From: Vigna angularis
Taxonomy: Eukaryota; Streptophyta; Magnoliopsida; Fabales; Fabaceae
DNA length: 64,000 nt
Assembly (NCBI RefSeq): GCF_016808095.1
Contig: NC_068976.1
Span: 23,034,371 to 23,098,370 of the forward strand
Reading direction: 5' to 3'
In this document: piece after piece, positions 36,607-50,175 of the stretch
Layout: each line of letters starts with the position of its first letter
Position numbering within the stretch: position 1 is the first letter of the stretch
Translations under genes and position numbers: made by a program
Notes under the pieces: generated by a model
The model's input: only the letters and a program-made list of their open reading frames with translations
Databases searched by the model: none
Told to the model about the DNA's origin: nothing

Positions 36607-37894
36607 TTTTGAGTGGTGAAGAAAAACAAAAAAAAAATGAGTGCTTTCTTGATTTGGAGGGTATGTTGAGCTTAAATTCAAAGAACGCGTTACTCTGTGT
36701 TATCAAGTTTCAATTTTTTGTGTTGCAAACAAAAAACCGTATGGAATGGGGTGGAGACCCGGTCAAACTCGTTTTGTTTTTGGAATTTTCCACCTTTGAA
36801 ATGCTGTGCTTATTTTTACTGAGATTCACATTAATGTTCACTTTGAATAATTGTTCTTTCGGGTAAAACAGCATTTTAATAATGAGCTGGATTTCTTTGT
36901 AGTTCTTCTGGAAGGTGTGAAGTAAGTATGAACATGTCTTGTTCTTTTCTGCTACGATGTTGAATTGTACAAGTTGGAAGATAAATGTAGTTTGACTTGA
37001 GACAAACTGCAAGATTCCGTGGCTTATGTGGTTGGACAATGTAGCCGTCACACACGCAACTGTTTTATTAGCTTGGAAATTATATAACGAGAAGAAAATT
37101 TGAAATGAAAACAAAGGGAGTGTAAAATAAAGTTATATATAACAGGTAGAAGGAGAGAAGAAGCAAATGTCCGTGGAGACATGAAATAAATTATTTGTTT
37201 TTAGCAGTAGAAGACAGATGGAATTCAACAACAGGACAGAGGCTAAACGCTAAGAAAAAATTATATGCATATTTCTAATTTTATTTTTATATTTTAAATA
37301 TTGGTGTTGCAATTATCATTGACCACAAGAATACTATTTCAAATGCAACTGATAATGAAGGTTGTGGAAAAAGAGAGGAAGTTGCATCAAATTAACTTTG
37401 TTGGCTTTAGGTTAGGTTGACTTCCTGTTGCTAAGGATGATAAAGGAGATTTAGTTTAATTTGATTCGTTAAATACGTCAAAAATGGTGTTTTTATTTTG
37501 TAACTTACTTTCTTTAATACTAATGGAAAAAAATTATATTAAAATTATCTTAGATTTTTATATTAACCTTTTAGATTTGGATTATTTTAAGAATAAGAAA
37601 CTTAATTTTTTTAATCTTTTTTGGTGAATATTATTATATTAAAGTAGGCCATGGTTTTCGAAAACTATCTACAAATTTCAAAAATTCAACCACAATTAAT
37701 TGCTTTTTTTCTTTCATTGCATCTATACCCTTCACTAATGATAAAGAAAACTAGGGTTAGATTTAAAAATAAAGAAACCAATACATAAATAAGGTTTGTA
37801 AAACATAAAACATAATTTTGGTTTTTCATATATTAAATATAAAAATTCAAAAAGTTAAATTTGTTGACAAAAGATGATTACCTTTCTAGAAAAA
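36607..37894. other. Intergenic, upstream of the LysM kinase gene
   Basis: Promoter-proximal DNA for the minus-strand kinase gene, then AT-rich sequence. I see no gene and no clear TATA box. Confidence 0.45.
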
Positions 37895-40565
37895 GTTTTG
37901 ATGATGATAACTTATAAAAAAGTCCCAGAAACTTAAAGAATATTTGGATTGAAAAGATATATTGAAAACTTATAAATTTAATCGTTGAAATTTTATAATT
38001 TGTGTATATTATTTAAATTGACAAATCATTAGTCAAAAGACATAATACTTAGGAAAAATTTTACTTTTCATAAAGACTTATGTGATAATCGTTTATTACT
38101 ATTGATAATCGATTATAGTGTTGGTGAACGATTATCACAGTGAGAAAATGTTTTTTGAAAAAAGGTTTATGAGATAATGAATTATCACTTGAGATAATTG
38201 ATTATCAATAGTAATTGCGATTAGACTCTTCAATGTCTTGACTTAATTTTCAATAGAGAGATTTTATATGTTTTAACTAAACTTAGTTTCCAAAATAACT
38301 TTTCATTTATAGGTTTAGAGTTGTGATTACTAGAAAAATTCTTTGTGTTTGTGAAAAATGACTTTGAAAAACCTAGTGTCGGTAGAGCAAGAACTTTCAT
38401 TGAGTGTGTCTCAATGATTGAGTGTGTTAAGTGATTGAGTGTTGCTACTCTTGCTAGGAGAAACTGTTCATATTCAAAGGAGGTGTTTATCCCTTGTGGA
38501 TCTCATGGAAGGTGTCTTTCATCTCTTGTGTCTTGAAGATAGGTGTTTTCTAAACCTAAAATATATTTCTTTATGATTGTAAGTAGTGGTTATTTTAGTG
38601 ATTAATTAATGCCTTTTTTAGAGAGATTAACAACTTAGGTGTAAGGTCTTTTGATATGAACTAATATAAAATTATTTATGTAAATCTCTTTTTCCAAGGA
38701 AAGTTTTTTTAAAAGCACGGTTTTATTAAAGAAACCAATTAATCGCCCTTGGTTTTGTCCATATACAAATATTCCATTGTGTGATTCTAATAATTGGTAT
38801 TAGAGCTTGGTAGTTTTTCAAAAATTTTGAAAATGGTTGGATAAAACAAACCTTTGTCAGGAGCACCTTTAACCTCTTCTTTTTATTGGAGAAAATTATG
38901 ATAATGTAAATATTTTTTAGTATGTAGATAGAAGTGTTTGTGATGCTCTTTTACATGAATTTTATTTGCCTACTATAATTGTTAATTACTTGCAGGAACT
39001 AAATCCCCTTTCACAATGGACTGGAAGAAACTAAAAGGGCACAGTATGATGTTAGGGCAAAATATTTTATTTCATCTCCTTTAAACTTGGATGAGTTTTA
39101 TAAGATATCGATATGTAAAAGTGGTCAAGAAATGTGAGAAGTTTTATAGGTAACCTATGAAGGCACAAATGATGTCAACTATGCTTGAAGAAACTCGTTG
39201 ATTCAAGAATACTAGATGTTATGGATGCAAAAGGGAGAAATAATCTATGGCAAGCGCTTCACACATATTGTTAATTGTCTTTCTGAGTTAAGTAAAAATT
39301 TTGATACTGTTGAAATTAATATAAAAGTTTTGAAATTTTTGAACAGGTCATGAAAACCAAAGGTTAACCTAGCAACTATGCCAATCAAGACTCTCTCTCG
39401 AAAGTTAAGAGCGCATAAACTTGAACTAGGGTGGATGAATGAAGAAGAAAACCAAGGAAGGAAAAATAACTTGACTATCAAGTTTGAAGATATAAAGAAT
39501 AAAAGTCCTAAGAAGGATGAAAACCTAAGTCTAATGATAAAAAAGTTCAACAAGTTCATGAAGTTCAAAGGAAATGGATAATTTAGAAGTGATAAAAAAG
39601 AGAACCAATGATATTCTTCAAACTACAAATGTTATGGATGTGGAGAAAAAGGACATATTAAGGCAGATTGTTCAAATTTGAAAAAGGATGAATAGAAGAA
39701 GGAAAAAAAAATTCTTCAAGAAGAAAAAAACTTATATTACTTTGAGAGGATAACAATTCAAGTTCCTCAAACTCAAGCGCTCGGATGAGCAAGCACACTT
39801 CTACTTAATAGCTAACAATGAATCATATGGAAGACAAGTATTGTTTTTAGTTTTCATAATGATCATGAAGAAACAATTACTTCATGAATCATAAAAATTA
39901 GATATTGCTCATAAGAAACTAAAAAAGATCTAGAAACTCAAATGTTGTCATATATTTTCATTATATAGAAAAGGATCATACATCAAACAAATATAATATT
40001 AAATATTTTGATGTTCCTAATGAAAGATATGTTTCAATTCCTATTATAAAGTAACATGTTTCTAACTCCAAAAGATCCAAATAAGGTTTTGGACACCAAA
40101 TTTTTTTTATGTTTTGCAGATTTTTTTAAAATCAAGCAAGTCTCTTTAAATATTCAAGATTTGATATCAATGGAATTTAGAAATGTTTATTTTTTTTAAA
40201 TTAAATTGTTTAGGAAGAGATCTTTAATCATCATATCATTCTTTTTTATTATGATAAAAATAGAGGTGTTTATTTCTTGCAGATTCAAGGAAAATGTCTC
40301 TTCTGTTTTGTGATTCAAAAGATGTATTTTCATCTTTTCTAAGATTAAAAAAATATTTTCTAAACTTAAACTTTATTCTCGTTGTAAATTATGATTAATT
40401 TTAATAATTGATTAATTCTCCTTAAAGATATTAACAACTGAACTTAAAATATTTTAATACAAGAAATTTAAAAATAAAATTTAAAAGACACAATTTTATT
40501 AAATAAATCAATTCATTTTCTCTTAATTTTTTTCATATGTGAATATTTCACTACGATTTTTTAAC
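37895..40565 (+). mobile_element. Decayed SIRE-like Ty1/copia retrotransposon
   Basis: A degenerate 5' LTR (about 37895-38792) begins GTTTTGATGATGATAAC and contains GATAATCGATTAT-type motifs common in legume copia LTRs. TGGTATTAGAGC (38795-38806) is a one-base variant of the tRNA-iMet primer site. Gag remnants follow at 38830-39800 in several frames with many stops. Recognisable pieces are YEGTNDV, the frame 39378-39581 ending MIKKFNKFMKFKGNG, and a zinc knuckle CYGCGEKGHI at 39631-39660 that is frameshifted before its last Cys. The protease, integrase and reverse transcriptase are gone. Sequence at about 40250-40565 matches the LTR in order (AGGTGTTTAT, then TTTTCTAAAC, ATTAACAACT and ATTTATTAAA-type blocks) and is a diverged 3' LTR. 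Confidence 0.72.
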
Positions 40566-41413
40566 AAAATTAAAAATAAGGCTTTCTTCTTTTAAACTAA
40601 ACATAAATAAATTATAAAACATTGTTTTAAAATATGATTTTTTTATTAAAATTCTTGTTTTGAAACACGTTCTGAATTTTTTTTTTCTAAAACTTATATA
40701 TTTTTGTAAAGTTTTTAATAAGGTTGTCATATATGGTAAAAAGTCCTATTTTTCATAGCATATAAATGTGTAATAAACTGATTCTGAAGAAGCTCTACCA
40801 AGTACGTGTCTTTTCCCATAACGTATTGCAATGTTCTTTTTCTTTTCTATCTCTTTATGTGTCAAAGTGCACAGCAATTTTGAAAACACATGCTTTTAAA
40901 AAATAACAGAACACAAATTTATGAAATACTAAGAAATACTAACAAATGAATCAAATAAAGCATCAAATAAAATGGTCAAAGCACCAATAAACTCACAAAG
41001 CTAACTCAAAAAACAATTGGTTTCAAAAAAACTGTTTCCAAAATAATTTTTCACCATTCAGCAATCAAATTCTCATCCAAAACAAAAACAGTAGGGAGAT
41101 TTTTCTCATATATTTCTGTTTCCATCTAGTTCAACAAACCTCTCCCCTCAATTCCAGTTTTGTATCTTGCACCACCCTTCACAAGCTATCTATCTGAACA
41201 ACCTTGCTTAGCTATATTTTGAAAACTAAACAATTTCTGAAAATGTAACTCAAATACACCCGAATTGTTCATATTGATTAAGGATTGATTAGTAGAAACA
41301 GTAGAAGAATTCTATACATCTTATTCACCTACAACCACAGATGTTAAATCTACAAAAAAGGAGAAGAGATAGGACATGCTCCCTTTTGCTGACTGTGCAT
41401 GAATCTACTTGCA
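40566..41413. other. Intergenic, AT-rich; includes the 3' UTR side of the phosphatase gene
   Basis: No gene or repeat recognised. Sequence near 41,300-41,413 is probably the 3' UTR of the minus-strand gene. Confidence 0.45.
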
Positions 41414-44400
41414 TCAATCGTGCTTTCTTTTGCAGCCTTCTAGTCTGAAAAGTCTGAAGCAGGTGTAAACTAGCACTAGGAATGCAACAAGAAACACTGC
41501 AACAAAGAAAGAGTTCAATTTAATCATCATACTATAATACTAAGCGTGCCACCTTAAAAGATTGACATACAAACTAAATGATCACTTGCTTTGTTAGTGG
41601 AACTTAGAGAAGTGACTTACCAATTAAGGTGCAAAAGAACAAGATCGCTAGGCGATATCTTACAAACCATGGCAGACTAACTTCAAGGGTGCAATGCTTT
41701 TGATTATCATGACCTGCCTTTTCTCTGTCAAAACTCTCTGAATTTGATGATTGCAATTCCGTCAATGAAACATCAACACCTGTAACCATGATGCTCTCTT
41801 TGTCCCTCACTTTTAACTTGAGAGTCACTGGGTGAGAGTCCCAATCTATTTCAATGGTTCCAAAGTTTGGCTGACCTAATGAAAACCCACATTTGAAACA
41901 TCAAAAGCATGAAAAACAATATAAATATCCTTACCAAAAATAAGAAGGAAAAGTTTACCATATATACAAGATTTGTATCTGCAGTGTTGGCCCTTTACTC
42001 TCATTGTAGATGGGGTCAACAATGCAACAAATCTCACAAAAGAACGCAGGAAAGGTGGGACAACTTCCTCGACTGATTGAGTAACCCCACTTGAGGTTAC
42101 ATCATAAAGTGGATAGCCCACAGCACAATCATATCTCGTGATTTCCCCAAAGTGCACATCTCCACTGAGAAAAAATACTCCAGCTCTCTGCATAGAAAAG
42201 ACTAATGAGAGGTGAAATGAGTACTCACTTCACCAACATAATTGGTAACAATGTAAATTCCTTTTAACAACAAAGATGTAAAACAGAAAATAGAAGTAGA
42301 ATATGAATGTCCTGAAACTTGTTACCTTACTATCAGCTATTAATTTAAATAGCCGGTCTCTTTCCTTTGGAAAACGACCCCATGACTCCATTGCAAACAA
42401 TGGATGAATGGTTGCCGAAAGATTTGATATAACCTGACATATAGATTAACTATATAATGTAATCACTTCAAGTCAAATTTAGATACACGCTGTCAAAAAC
42501 ACAGGCATAATAGTTGATGATGCAACCAAAATTCAAAGATGCAGATGTCATAAAAAATCATTTGTTTATTATTATGAATAATTTTGAACTATGTCTGGCA
42601 CTATTAGTAATTGTAGTACCTGAATAGAAGATCCAATTATGGTAAGAGCCGTTGGTGGACCCTTGATCTCTTTCTCCAACCACAACCACTGTGAATTCCC
42701 CAAAATGGTACCATCACTTCCTACAGGGTCTCTGTGATATCTAGTATCTAAGAGTACAATCTGAGAAGTTTTCCACAATCCGCAATAAAAGCAGTATTAG
42801 CACAAGATGAGTGCTTAAAAGTCAAAACACGATTTAAAAGCAACTCTCAAGTCTTATTATTGACAAAAACAAAGTGTGCGTTTTAACTTCATGTAAGACA
42901 TTTAAAATGATCAAGTAATGGCTACCATCCTACCAGGGGACAATAATATAGAAAAAATTGTAGGAATTTGAGAAAGAATATTATATTACATTTGGTCAAT
43001 ACCTTGATATCTCTACCTACAGGACCATACGTATATGAGACATATACACCAGCCTGTTTCCGCCTGAAATGAGAAGATAGGGTAAGTATGTAAATCAATA
43101 TCTGCTTCCTATTAAAATTTGTGAATGGGTGAATACATGATCTGCTAGACATGTAATCTTTCCTCTCCATGAAGAAAAAAGAGTTTTCACATGCAATACA
43201 ACCGTAAGCATCATATAAGAAAACTACCCCAATAATCAAGAGAATGATTCAATAAGTTAGGCAGAACAAATCAAATAACACAAAATGCAAGGTTAAGATC
43301 AGTCCAACATAATAATGCATATCCACCTACCGTGGGCTATCTTGAGGTTCATCCAAGAAATCAAGAAGCAACTTCTGGTTGGTGATTTTTCCTTGAAATT
43401 CTTTTCCTGCATCATTTAATCCATAATCGTGATCATCCCATGTACCAATAACCTATCAACAAACCAAATGTGAAAGTCAGGCCAAGATACCAATAAACAT
43501 AATCACCATTTTAGTAAATCAGCCCACAGGCATTTCAACATTGTGCTTTCAATAACAATCTCAACTAGAAAACAATAACAAATAGAAAATCTTAGAATAA
43601 AACACCTTAGCATTCTGATGAAGTCGAATATAGCCAGGACTAGACTTAGCCTTTTCATATCTAGCCTTCATTTCCTGCTCAGAAGAAGGAACAAATCGTG
43701 GAACATTCTTCCATGGCCCAACAGTCCTTTCCCGTCCAAATACTTTGAAAGGGCGTTTGGAGTCCCCGTAAATGTTATCACCCAGCCATATAAAAATTTG
43801 GGGACGGAAGTCCGCCACTGCATCCCAAATGGGCTGGCAAACACACAGCATACACATACGTTAATGATCTGACATGAAGAAGTTAACAACACCCAGAAAT
43901 CGTAGCAATTAGAAGCCTAAATAGTAACAGATATTAGGATTTTAGTCTAAAGCTGTACGATTTGTAAACCCAAACTACAACCAAAAAAACACTAAAGCTT
44001 AGCCCTGTGATTTCTTGAATTTAGTTGCGGCAGATGAAATACAATTTTGTTGGCTTGATTAAGAAATACTATAAAAGACCATACAGTTGCATACTGCCAA
44101 GTACAGCGTAAAATAAAAAGTTGTCTAGTTTTGGTTCAGCACGAATGATTGATTTTCAGTGGCAGAAGGGTGAAATACACCATTTATTGAAGTTGTCTAC
44201 TGCATAATGAATTTTGAATTCTTCTAAAAATTGGGATAAAACGAAGTTTCAGATGCATCTCACTCTTTCGTGAAAAATTATACATTCCTTATCATCCCCA
44301 CCAAGAATTCTTACAAACAGGGAACAGGTTCCAGAATCCAAGGAAAATTAATTATAAACAGAAACAGTTGGTTTATTATTTGTTACATAAAATTAATCAA

Positions 44401-44877
44401 ATTTCTTTTGTTCACAGAAATTTACATAATTGTCGTGGTTGTTATTATTGCTGTTTCTTTTTTTAAGTTGAGTACAAAAGAGCTGCAGTTCGCTTAAAGC
44501 TGACGTAATACTGGGACTCCAACAGCATGTTAGTACAAGAATTGAGATATCGTGGTTGGAACAAAGAAACAGAATAACTAGTATATCAGTTCCATTACAC
44601 GACACTGCAGAATGGGTAAAAATAAAACAAAGAAAAGACAAAACAAGAATAAAAAGTAGAAAAAATAACAAACAAAAAAGCATAACAAAATAGGAAAATT
44701 TTTTGAAACCTGAGGAGCGCTCTGGTTGGAGCATGATCCGAAGGCAATTCGGGAGACCACTTGTTCCTGCTTCTCGTGACTGTCGGAACTGGTAACGGTT
44801 ACTGTAAAGCTGACCATTCCGATAAAAACAACGGCGTTCCACCACCGGCTCCGCCGCAGACGTTGATCGATACCCAT
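41414..44877 (-). CDS. PhoD-like metallophosphatase (alkaline phosphatase D family), membrane-anchored
   Basis: Nine exons in transcript order: 44877-44710, 43833-43606, 43452-43331, 43063-43003, 42760-42620, 42433-42326, 42187-41959, 41875-41621, 41496-41414. All introns are GT-AG and every phase agrees, giving 464 residues. The ATG at 44877 is preferred to an upstream GTG. Metal-site motifs of the PhoD family are visible: WLGDNIYGD (about 73-80), GTWDDHDYG (about 135-143), LLDTRYHR (about 196-203) and LSGDVHFGE (about 283-291). An N-terminal hydrophobic segment (NAVVFIGMVSFTVTV) suggests secretion, and a C-terminal hydrophobic stretch (about 425-453) suggests a membrane anchor. Such proteins hydrolyse phosphoesters using bound metals. 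It resembles Arabidopsis At5g42370 from memory. The substrate is unknown. Confidence 0.9.
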
Positions 44878-47079
44878 TTGCGCAAAAACCACGACTTCGA
44901 ATTCAGTTCTTTCTCAGAGATCATAAAAAGGGAACTTTCTCACAATTTGAGACCAATGGCAGACACAAAATGAAACTTTCGGTTCTTATATAACCAATTT
45001 ATTTTCTCTTTTTTATATACACTTTCCAATAAAAATAAAAATAAAACACAGCATTGAATGAAACAATTTTCAAATTTGGAAATAAATATACGTAATTTTT
45101 ATGAGACAAAAACATCTTTTTTCTCTGCAAGAGATTGTCGCAAAGTCACTTTTTTACATAATCTTTTCTAGACAATTATTTTTTTCGGAAGAGGTAGTCA
45201 TAAAGTCACCTTTTTTCTGTAAAATTAATACTATTAGATTGGAAATAGTTAAGTTTATTCTTAGTATATTTATTGGTACCAAATATCTTTTAAAATTTAT
45301 CACTAACCTTTATAAAAAATCTAAAGTAAAATCTTCTCACTTTAAAACTCTTTTTAATCGGTTAAACTTAAAATTAGAACTTCATTTCAAAATTAAAATT
45401 TAACTTTACTCACACTAATGCTATAATCTAAAAATGATTAAGCATCAATATTAAAAAAATGTCCATAATTTTGAACTTTTGATTTAATGTAATAACCACA
45501 TCTTACATGTATAATATTATTTCGTTTAATCATATATTGTTAGCATGATAAATGCATTAAATTTAGAATGATTATTTCAAAAGCCCTGATTTGGACGATT
45601 TTTTATTGACTCAAAGGATCAAACTTAAACTATTTTTAATTGTGGTTTATAAGTACTCAAATATACTAACCAACAGATTATTTATATGAGTAGAAGATTT
45701 TATATTAATTAAAATATAAGATTCAGGTAAAAGACCTGCTTTATATTTATGATATAGTTTTAAAAAAGTTATTGATAATATGTAAGTGGTGTGTGGTAAA
45801 AGAAGAGAAGAAAATGCATGATCATCGTTGTAGAAAGTGATATAGAGAGTAAGAAGATAAAAGAAAATATAAACATAAAATGTAGAAAAGAAATATGCAA
45901 TATTTATAATATTAAGGTCTATATCCATTGGAAAAATGGAATTCATGAAGAAAATTGTAATTAGGCAATTCAATTTCATTGACATTTGACAAAGCCTTTA
46001 GTACCATCACCATGTCTGTTTGTCCACAGAACAGTGAAGCAACTTTATTTGCCACACTGATTAATTGATGATGATGATGATGGAGTCTGCGTTGACTGTA
46101 GTTGACCACTGACCAAACATGGAACCCATTTATCCTATGTCGTCCAAAAGCATTCCTCAAAGGCAAGAAATCTGAACTTGTGCATTGAAACAAATCCAAT
46201 GTTATCACTTTCAACAGTAACATCGCCCAAAAAATTAGCTTCCACGCACAATTGCATATCTCTATCCTCTCTCTAGCTAATAGCAATAGCATTCATAATT
46301 GAGTCATCTTTTCTTCATCTGCTTTTCTACTGATTGAGTTTTTTCCCTGAATTTATTTTGTATAAGGCACCCTGAATTTATGTTTAAAACAGTGAAAAAG
46401 TTAGATCTTTATATAATAATTTTGACTACGATGTATGTTTAAATAATCATTTGATCATTCGTTCGTGCACGTTCTATTCAAGATGAAACATCTTTTACTG
46501 TATAAATGGATATTCGTTAAGAGTGACAATTTTGGCAAGAATCAATACAATAATGTTATAGATTTTTAGAGGCTAAAATAACAGGTGATATTCATTAAAA
46601 TTAACGTAACACGTTAATGATGAATTAGATAATGATTCATGACATGCATGGCTTTGAAAATAGTGAGCACTTTGGCAATGAGAATGAGAGTCTCCCTTTA
46701 TACAGAACTTGTTTGCGTGGAATTAATTACGTTTGTTCAAGTAACTTTTGCAACTCTTCACTATCAATGATAGCAAAACGAGAAGGATTTCATGGCACCC
46801 AGTTGAATAATGATAGTTTCACAGTTATAAACTTGGATGGCACGACCATTATATCAAGGTTTATTTGTAATACAAATTTCTTCTTATATTATCGAAATAA
46901 AATTTTAAGTTTGATTGAAAAACAACATTCACTCACCAATGTAAGAATGGGTTTTAGCCCTAGTTATTTAAGATATTGTATACTGTACATTAGTTCAACA
47001 ATCTAGGCATATGTAGACAACATAAAAAAAAAAGTAATTTTTTTATCTCAATTATAAATTGAAGTATAAATTTTAGTAT
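44878..47079. other. Intergenic; promoter of the phosphatase, then AT-rich DNA
   Basis: No gene recognised. Two moderately long frames (46292-45912 minus and 46632-47006 plus) have no family resemblance and no splice context, so I do not call them genes. A short imperfect direct repeat (GCAAAGTCACTTTTTT / ATAAAGTCACCTTTTTT) occurs near 45129-45220. Confidence 0.45.
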
Positions 47080-47445
47080 TTGACATCGATTCAATAAGAA
47101 CCAAAACATAACACCATTAATAATAGAAAAATATATAAAAAGAAAGGATTATGCTTTGGTTTTTTAATAACCAAAGCTTAACTCTTTTCATATAAAAATT
47201 ATTTAATTTTAAAAGGCATATAATGATTGGATTTTCTAGATAATCGAAACCCAATATCTTTAAAATAAAATAATTTATTTAAATAAAAAATGATTAAGCT
47301 TCGGGTTTTACTATAATTAAAGTCTAACACTCTTTAAATTAAATAATTTTAGATAAAAAGGTATTGGGATTCGGTTTTTAACAAACCCAAAGTCTAGTAT
47401 CCCATTTATGCTTTGATTTTGGTAATTATCGAAGTCTATTTTATG

Positions 47446-48175
47446 TGTTTTTTTTTTCAAATAATTTTATTGTTTTTTTTCTGCTTACACATCAAACTTG
47501 GACAAAATTATAATCAGTCCGACACAACAATATAAAATTAGACAAAACCAAAATATATTGTAAATGATACCTAAAATAAGTAGATACAACAATATTGTAA
47601 ATTTTTAAATGAATCACATGTAAATGTACATTTGTTAAATATCTAGAATCAGATGTGTTAAATACTATTGTACATTTGTATTATATATTTTGTATAAGCT
47701 ATTCTTAAATACTTAATGGACTTGTCAAGAATTAGTGTAGTATTCTTGAATTTCTGCATAAAAGACAATAGTTTTAATTAGTATATAAACAAACAAAGTT
47801 GCAAAGTATTTGACTCAATACAATTATTATCGTTTTCCAACTAGCTATAATACGAGCATAAACAACGATTGTCATCTATTGCATTACATAGTGACCATAT
47901 TCATATGTGTCAATTTGTTTATAACTACTACAATATATTAACACAATTATAAATAATTGGAAGAAAAAGAATAAAATAATTATAAATATATGGACCAAAA
48001 TACTAACTTTGAAGGGCAACCATGCAAGCTTTTTTATCTTAGTAGTTGATTTCCATAACAACATGCTATGTTCAACAATTGAACTATAGATAGAAGAATC
48101 TTATTGGGTTTAGGACTTTCCTCTTGATCTATTGTTACATGGAAAGCAATTTATGTTTAAACATAGCGTACATGT
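47446..48175. other. AT-rich spacer left of the telomeric array
   Basis: No coding signal or repeat recognised. It ends with GTACATGTGGGGGTAG at the array edge. Confidence 0.4.
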
Positions 48176-49901
48176 GGGGGTAGGGTTTAGGGTTAAGGGT
48201 TTAAGGTTAAGGGTTTAGAGTTTAGGGTGTGGGGTTTGGGGTATGGGGTTGGGGTTGGGTTTGGGTTTGGGTTTGGGTTGGGGTTGGGGTTTGGGTTTAG
48301 GGTTTGGAGTTTAGGGTTTAGGGTTTCGGGTTTAGGGTTAAGGGTTTAGAGTTTAGGATTTAGGGTTTGGGGTTTGGCTTTGGGCTTTGGGCTTTGGGGT
48401 TGGGGTTGGGTTTGGGTTGGGGTTTGGGTTGGGGTTTGGGTTGGGGTTTGGGGTTTATGGATTAGGGTTTACCGTTTAGGGTTTAGAGTTTAGTGTTTAG
48501 GGTTTAGTGTTTAGGGTTTAGAGTTTATGGTTTAGGGTTTAGTGTTTAGGGTTCAGGGTTTATGGTTTATGGTTTAGGGTTAAGGGTTTAAGATTTAGGG
48601 TTTGGGGTTTGGGGTTTGGGGTTTGGGGTTGGGGTTGGGTTTGGGTTTGGGTTGGGGTTTGAGGTTTGGGGTTTGGGGTTTATGGATTAGGGTTTAGCAT
48701 TTAACGTTTAGGGTTTAGAGTTTAGGGTTTAGTATTTAGGGTTTAGGGTTTATGGTTGAAGGTTTAGGGTTTATGGTTTAGGGTTTAGGATTTAGGGTTC
48801 AGGGTTCAGGATTCAGGGTTTAGGGTTCAGGGTTCAGGGTTCAGGCTTCAGGGTTCAGGGTTCAGGGTTCAGGGTTCAGGGTTCAGGGTTCAGGGTTCAG
48901 GGTTCAGGGTTCAAGGTTTTGGATTTAGGGTTTTCGGTTTAGGGTTTATGGTTTTTGGTTTTTGGTTTAGGGTTAAGGGTTTATGGTTTAGGGTTCAGGG
49001 TTCAGGGTTCAAGGTTTGGGGTTCAGGGTTTAGGATTCAGGGTTTTGAGTTTATGGTTTTGGGTTTATTGTTTAGGGATTATGGTTTAGGGTTTTGGGTT
49101 TATGGTTTAGGGTTTAGTGTTTAGGGTTTATGGTTTATGGTTTAGGGTCTAGGGTTTATGGTTTATGGTTTATGGTTTATGGTTTAGGGTTTATGGTTTA
49201 TGGTTTAGGGTTTATGGTTTAGGGTTTATGGTTTATGGTATAGGGTTTACTGTTTAGGGTTTATGGTTTAGGGCTTAGGGTTTATGGTTTAGTGTTTAGG
49301 GTTTATGGTTTAGGGTTTATGGTTTAGTGTTTAGGGTTTAGGGTTTTGGGTTTATGGTTAAGGTTTATGGTTTTGGGTTTATGGCTTAGGGTTTATGGTT
49401 TAGGGTTTATGGTTTAGTGTTTATGGTTTAGTGTTTAAGGTTTAGGGTTTTGTCTTTAGGGTTTATGGTTTATGGTTTAGGGTTTGTGGTTTAGGGTCTA
49501 GGGTCTAGGGTTTAGGGTAGTGGGTTTAGTGTTTAGGGTTTAGGATTTTGTATTTAGGTTTTAGGGTGTAGGGTTTATGGTTATGGTTTATGGTTTATGG
49601 TTTAGGGTTTAGGGTTTTGGGTTTATGGTTAGGGTTTATGGTTTTGGGTTTATGGCTTAGGGTTTATGGTTTAGGGTTTATGGTTTAGGGTTTATGGTTT
49701 AGTGTTTAAGGTTTAGGGTTTTGTCTTTAGGGTTTATGGTTTATGGTTTAGGGTTTGTGGTTTAGGGTTTAGGGTCTAGGGTCTAGGGTTTAGGGTAGTG
49801 GGTTTAGTGTTTAAGGTTTAGGGTTTTGTATTTAGGTTTTAGGGTGTAGGGTTTATGGTTATGGTTTAGGGTTATGGTTTATGGTTTATGGTTTAGGGTT
49901 T
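48176..49901 (+). repeat. Interstitial degenerate telomeric array, TTTAGGG type
   Basis: About 1.7 kb of 6-8-bp units related to the plant telomere repeat TTTAGGG, with the G-rich strand on the plus strand. Variants occur in blocks: TTTGGGG/TTGGGT near 48230-48450 and 48600-48680, TTCAGGG near 48796-48915, and TTTATGG from about 49130 to the end. The last part contains two copies of a roughly 270-bp higher-order segment (about 49341-49611 and 49612-49890) sharing the rare variants TTTTGTCTTTAGGG and GGGTAGTGGGTTTAG. No genes inside. Confidence 0.95.
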
Positions 49902-50175
49902 AAATAAGTTTGCTTTCCAACTTTCCTTAGTGTGCAGTCTTCTCGGATCTTCATTTCAAAGAAATCCAAATGAGCATTTACTCCATACTTTGTCTTTTTT
50001 TGAATGTTAAGTAGTGTACTAATCAAGCTATCAAACACATTCTTCTTTACATGAATTACATTTATGTAATGTCTAACTCCTAACTTCAACCAAAATTCAA
50101 GATCAAAGAATATGAATTTTTTTTCTTCTAATGGCTTGTTGCAAATGAATTCTTTAATGTTTTCCCAAATACGTT
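49898..50175 (-). pseudogene. TNP2-like CACTA transposase fragment
   Basis: About 92 codons are open on the minus strand from about 50175. The reading contains FFDLEFWLKLGVRHYINVIH, VKKNVFDSLISTLLNI, and an EMKIREDCTL stretch. This matches the conserved region of plant En/Spm-like TNP2 transposases (typically HCLDVMHIEKNVCDSLIGTLLNI, then a GIR-L motif). A stop lies just upstream, and downstream the frame runs straight into the telomeric array, so it is truncated at both ends. Non-functional remnant. Confidence 0.8.

Noticed and set aside
45912..46292. Minus-strand 126-residue frame
   Set aside because: No recognised domain, a His run from a GAT repeat, no splice or promoter context; most likely chance.
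46632..47006. Plus-strand 124-residue frame
   Set aside because: No domain recognised and the end runs into AT-rich sequence; not enough to call a gene.
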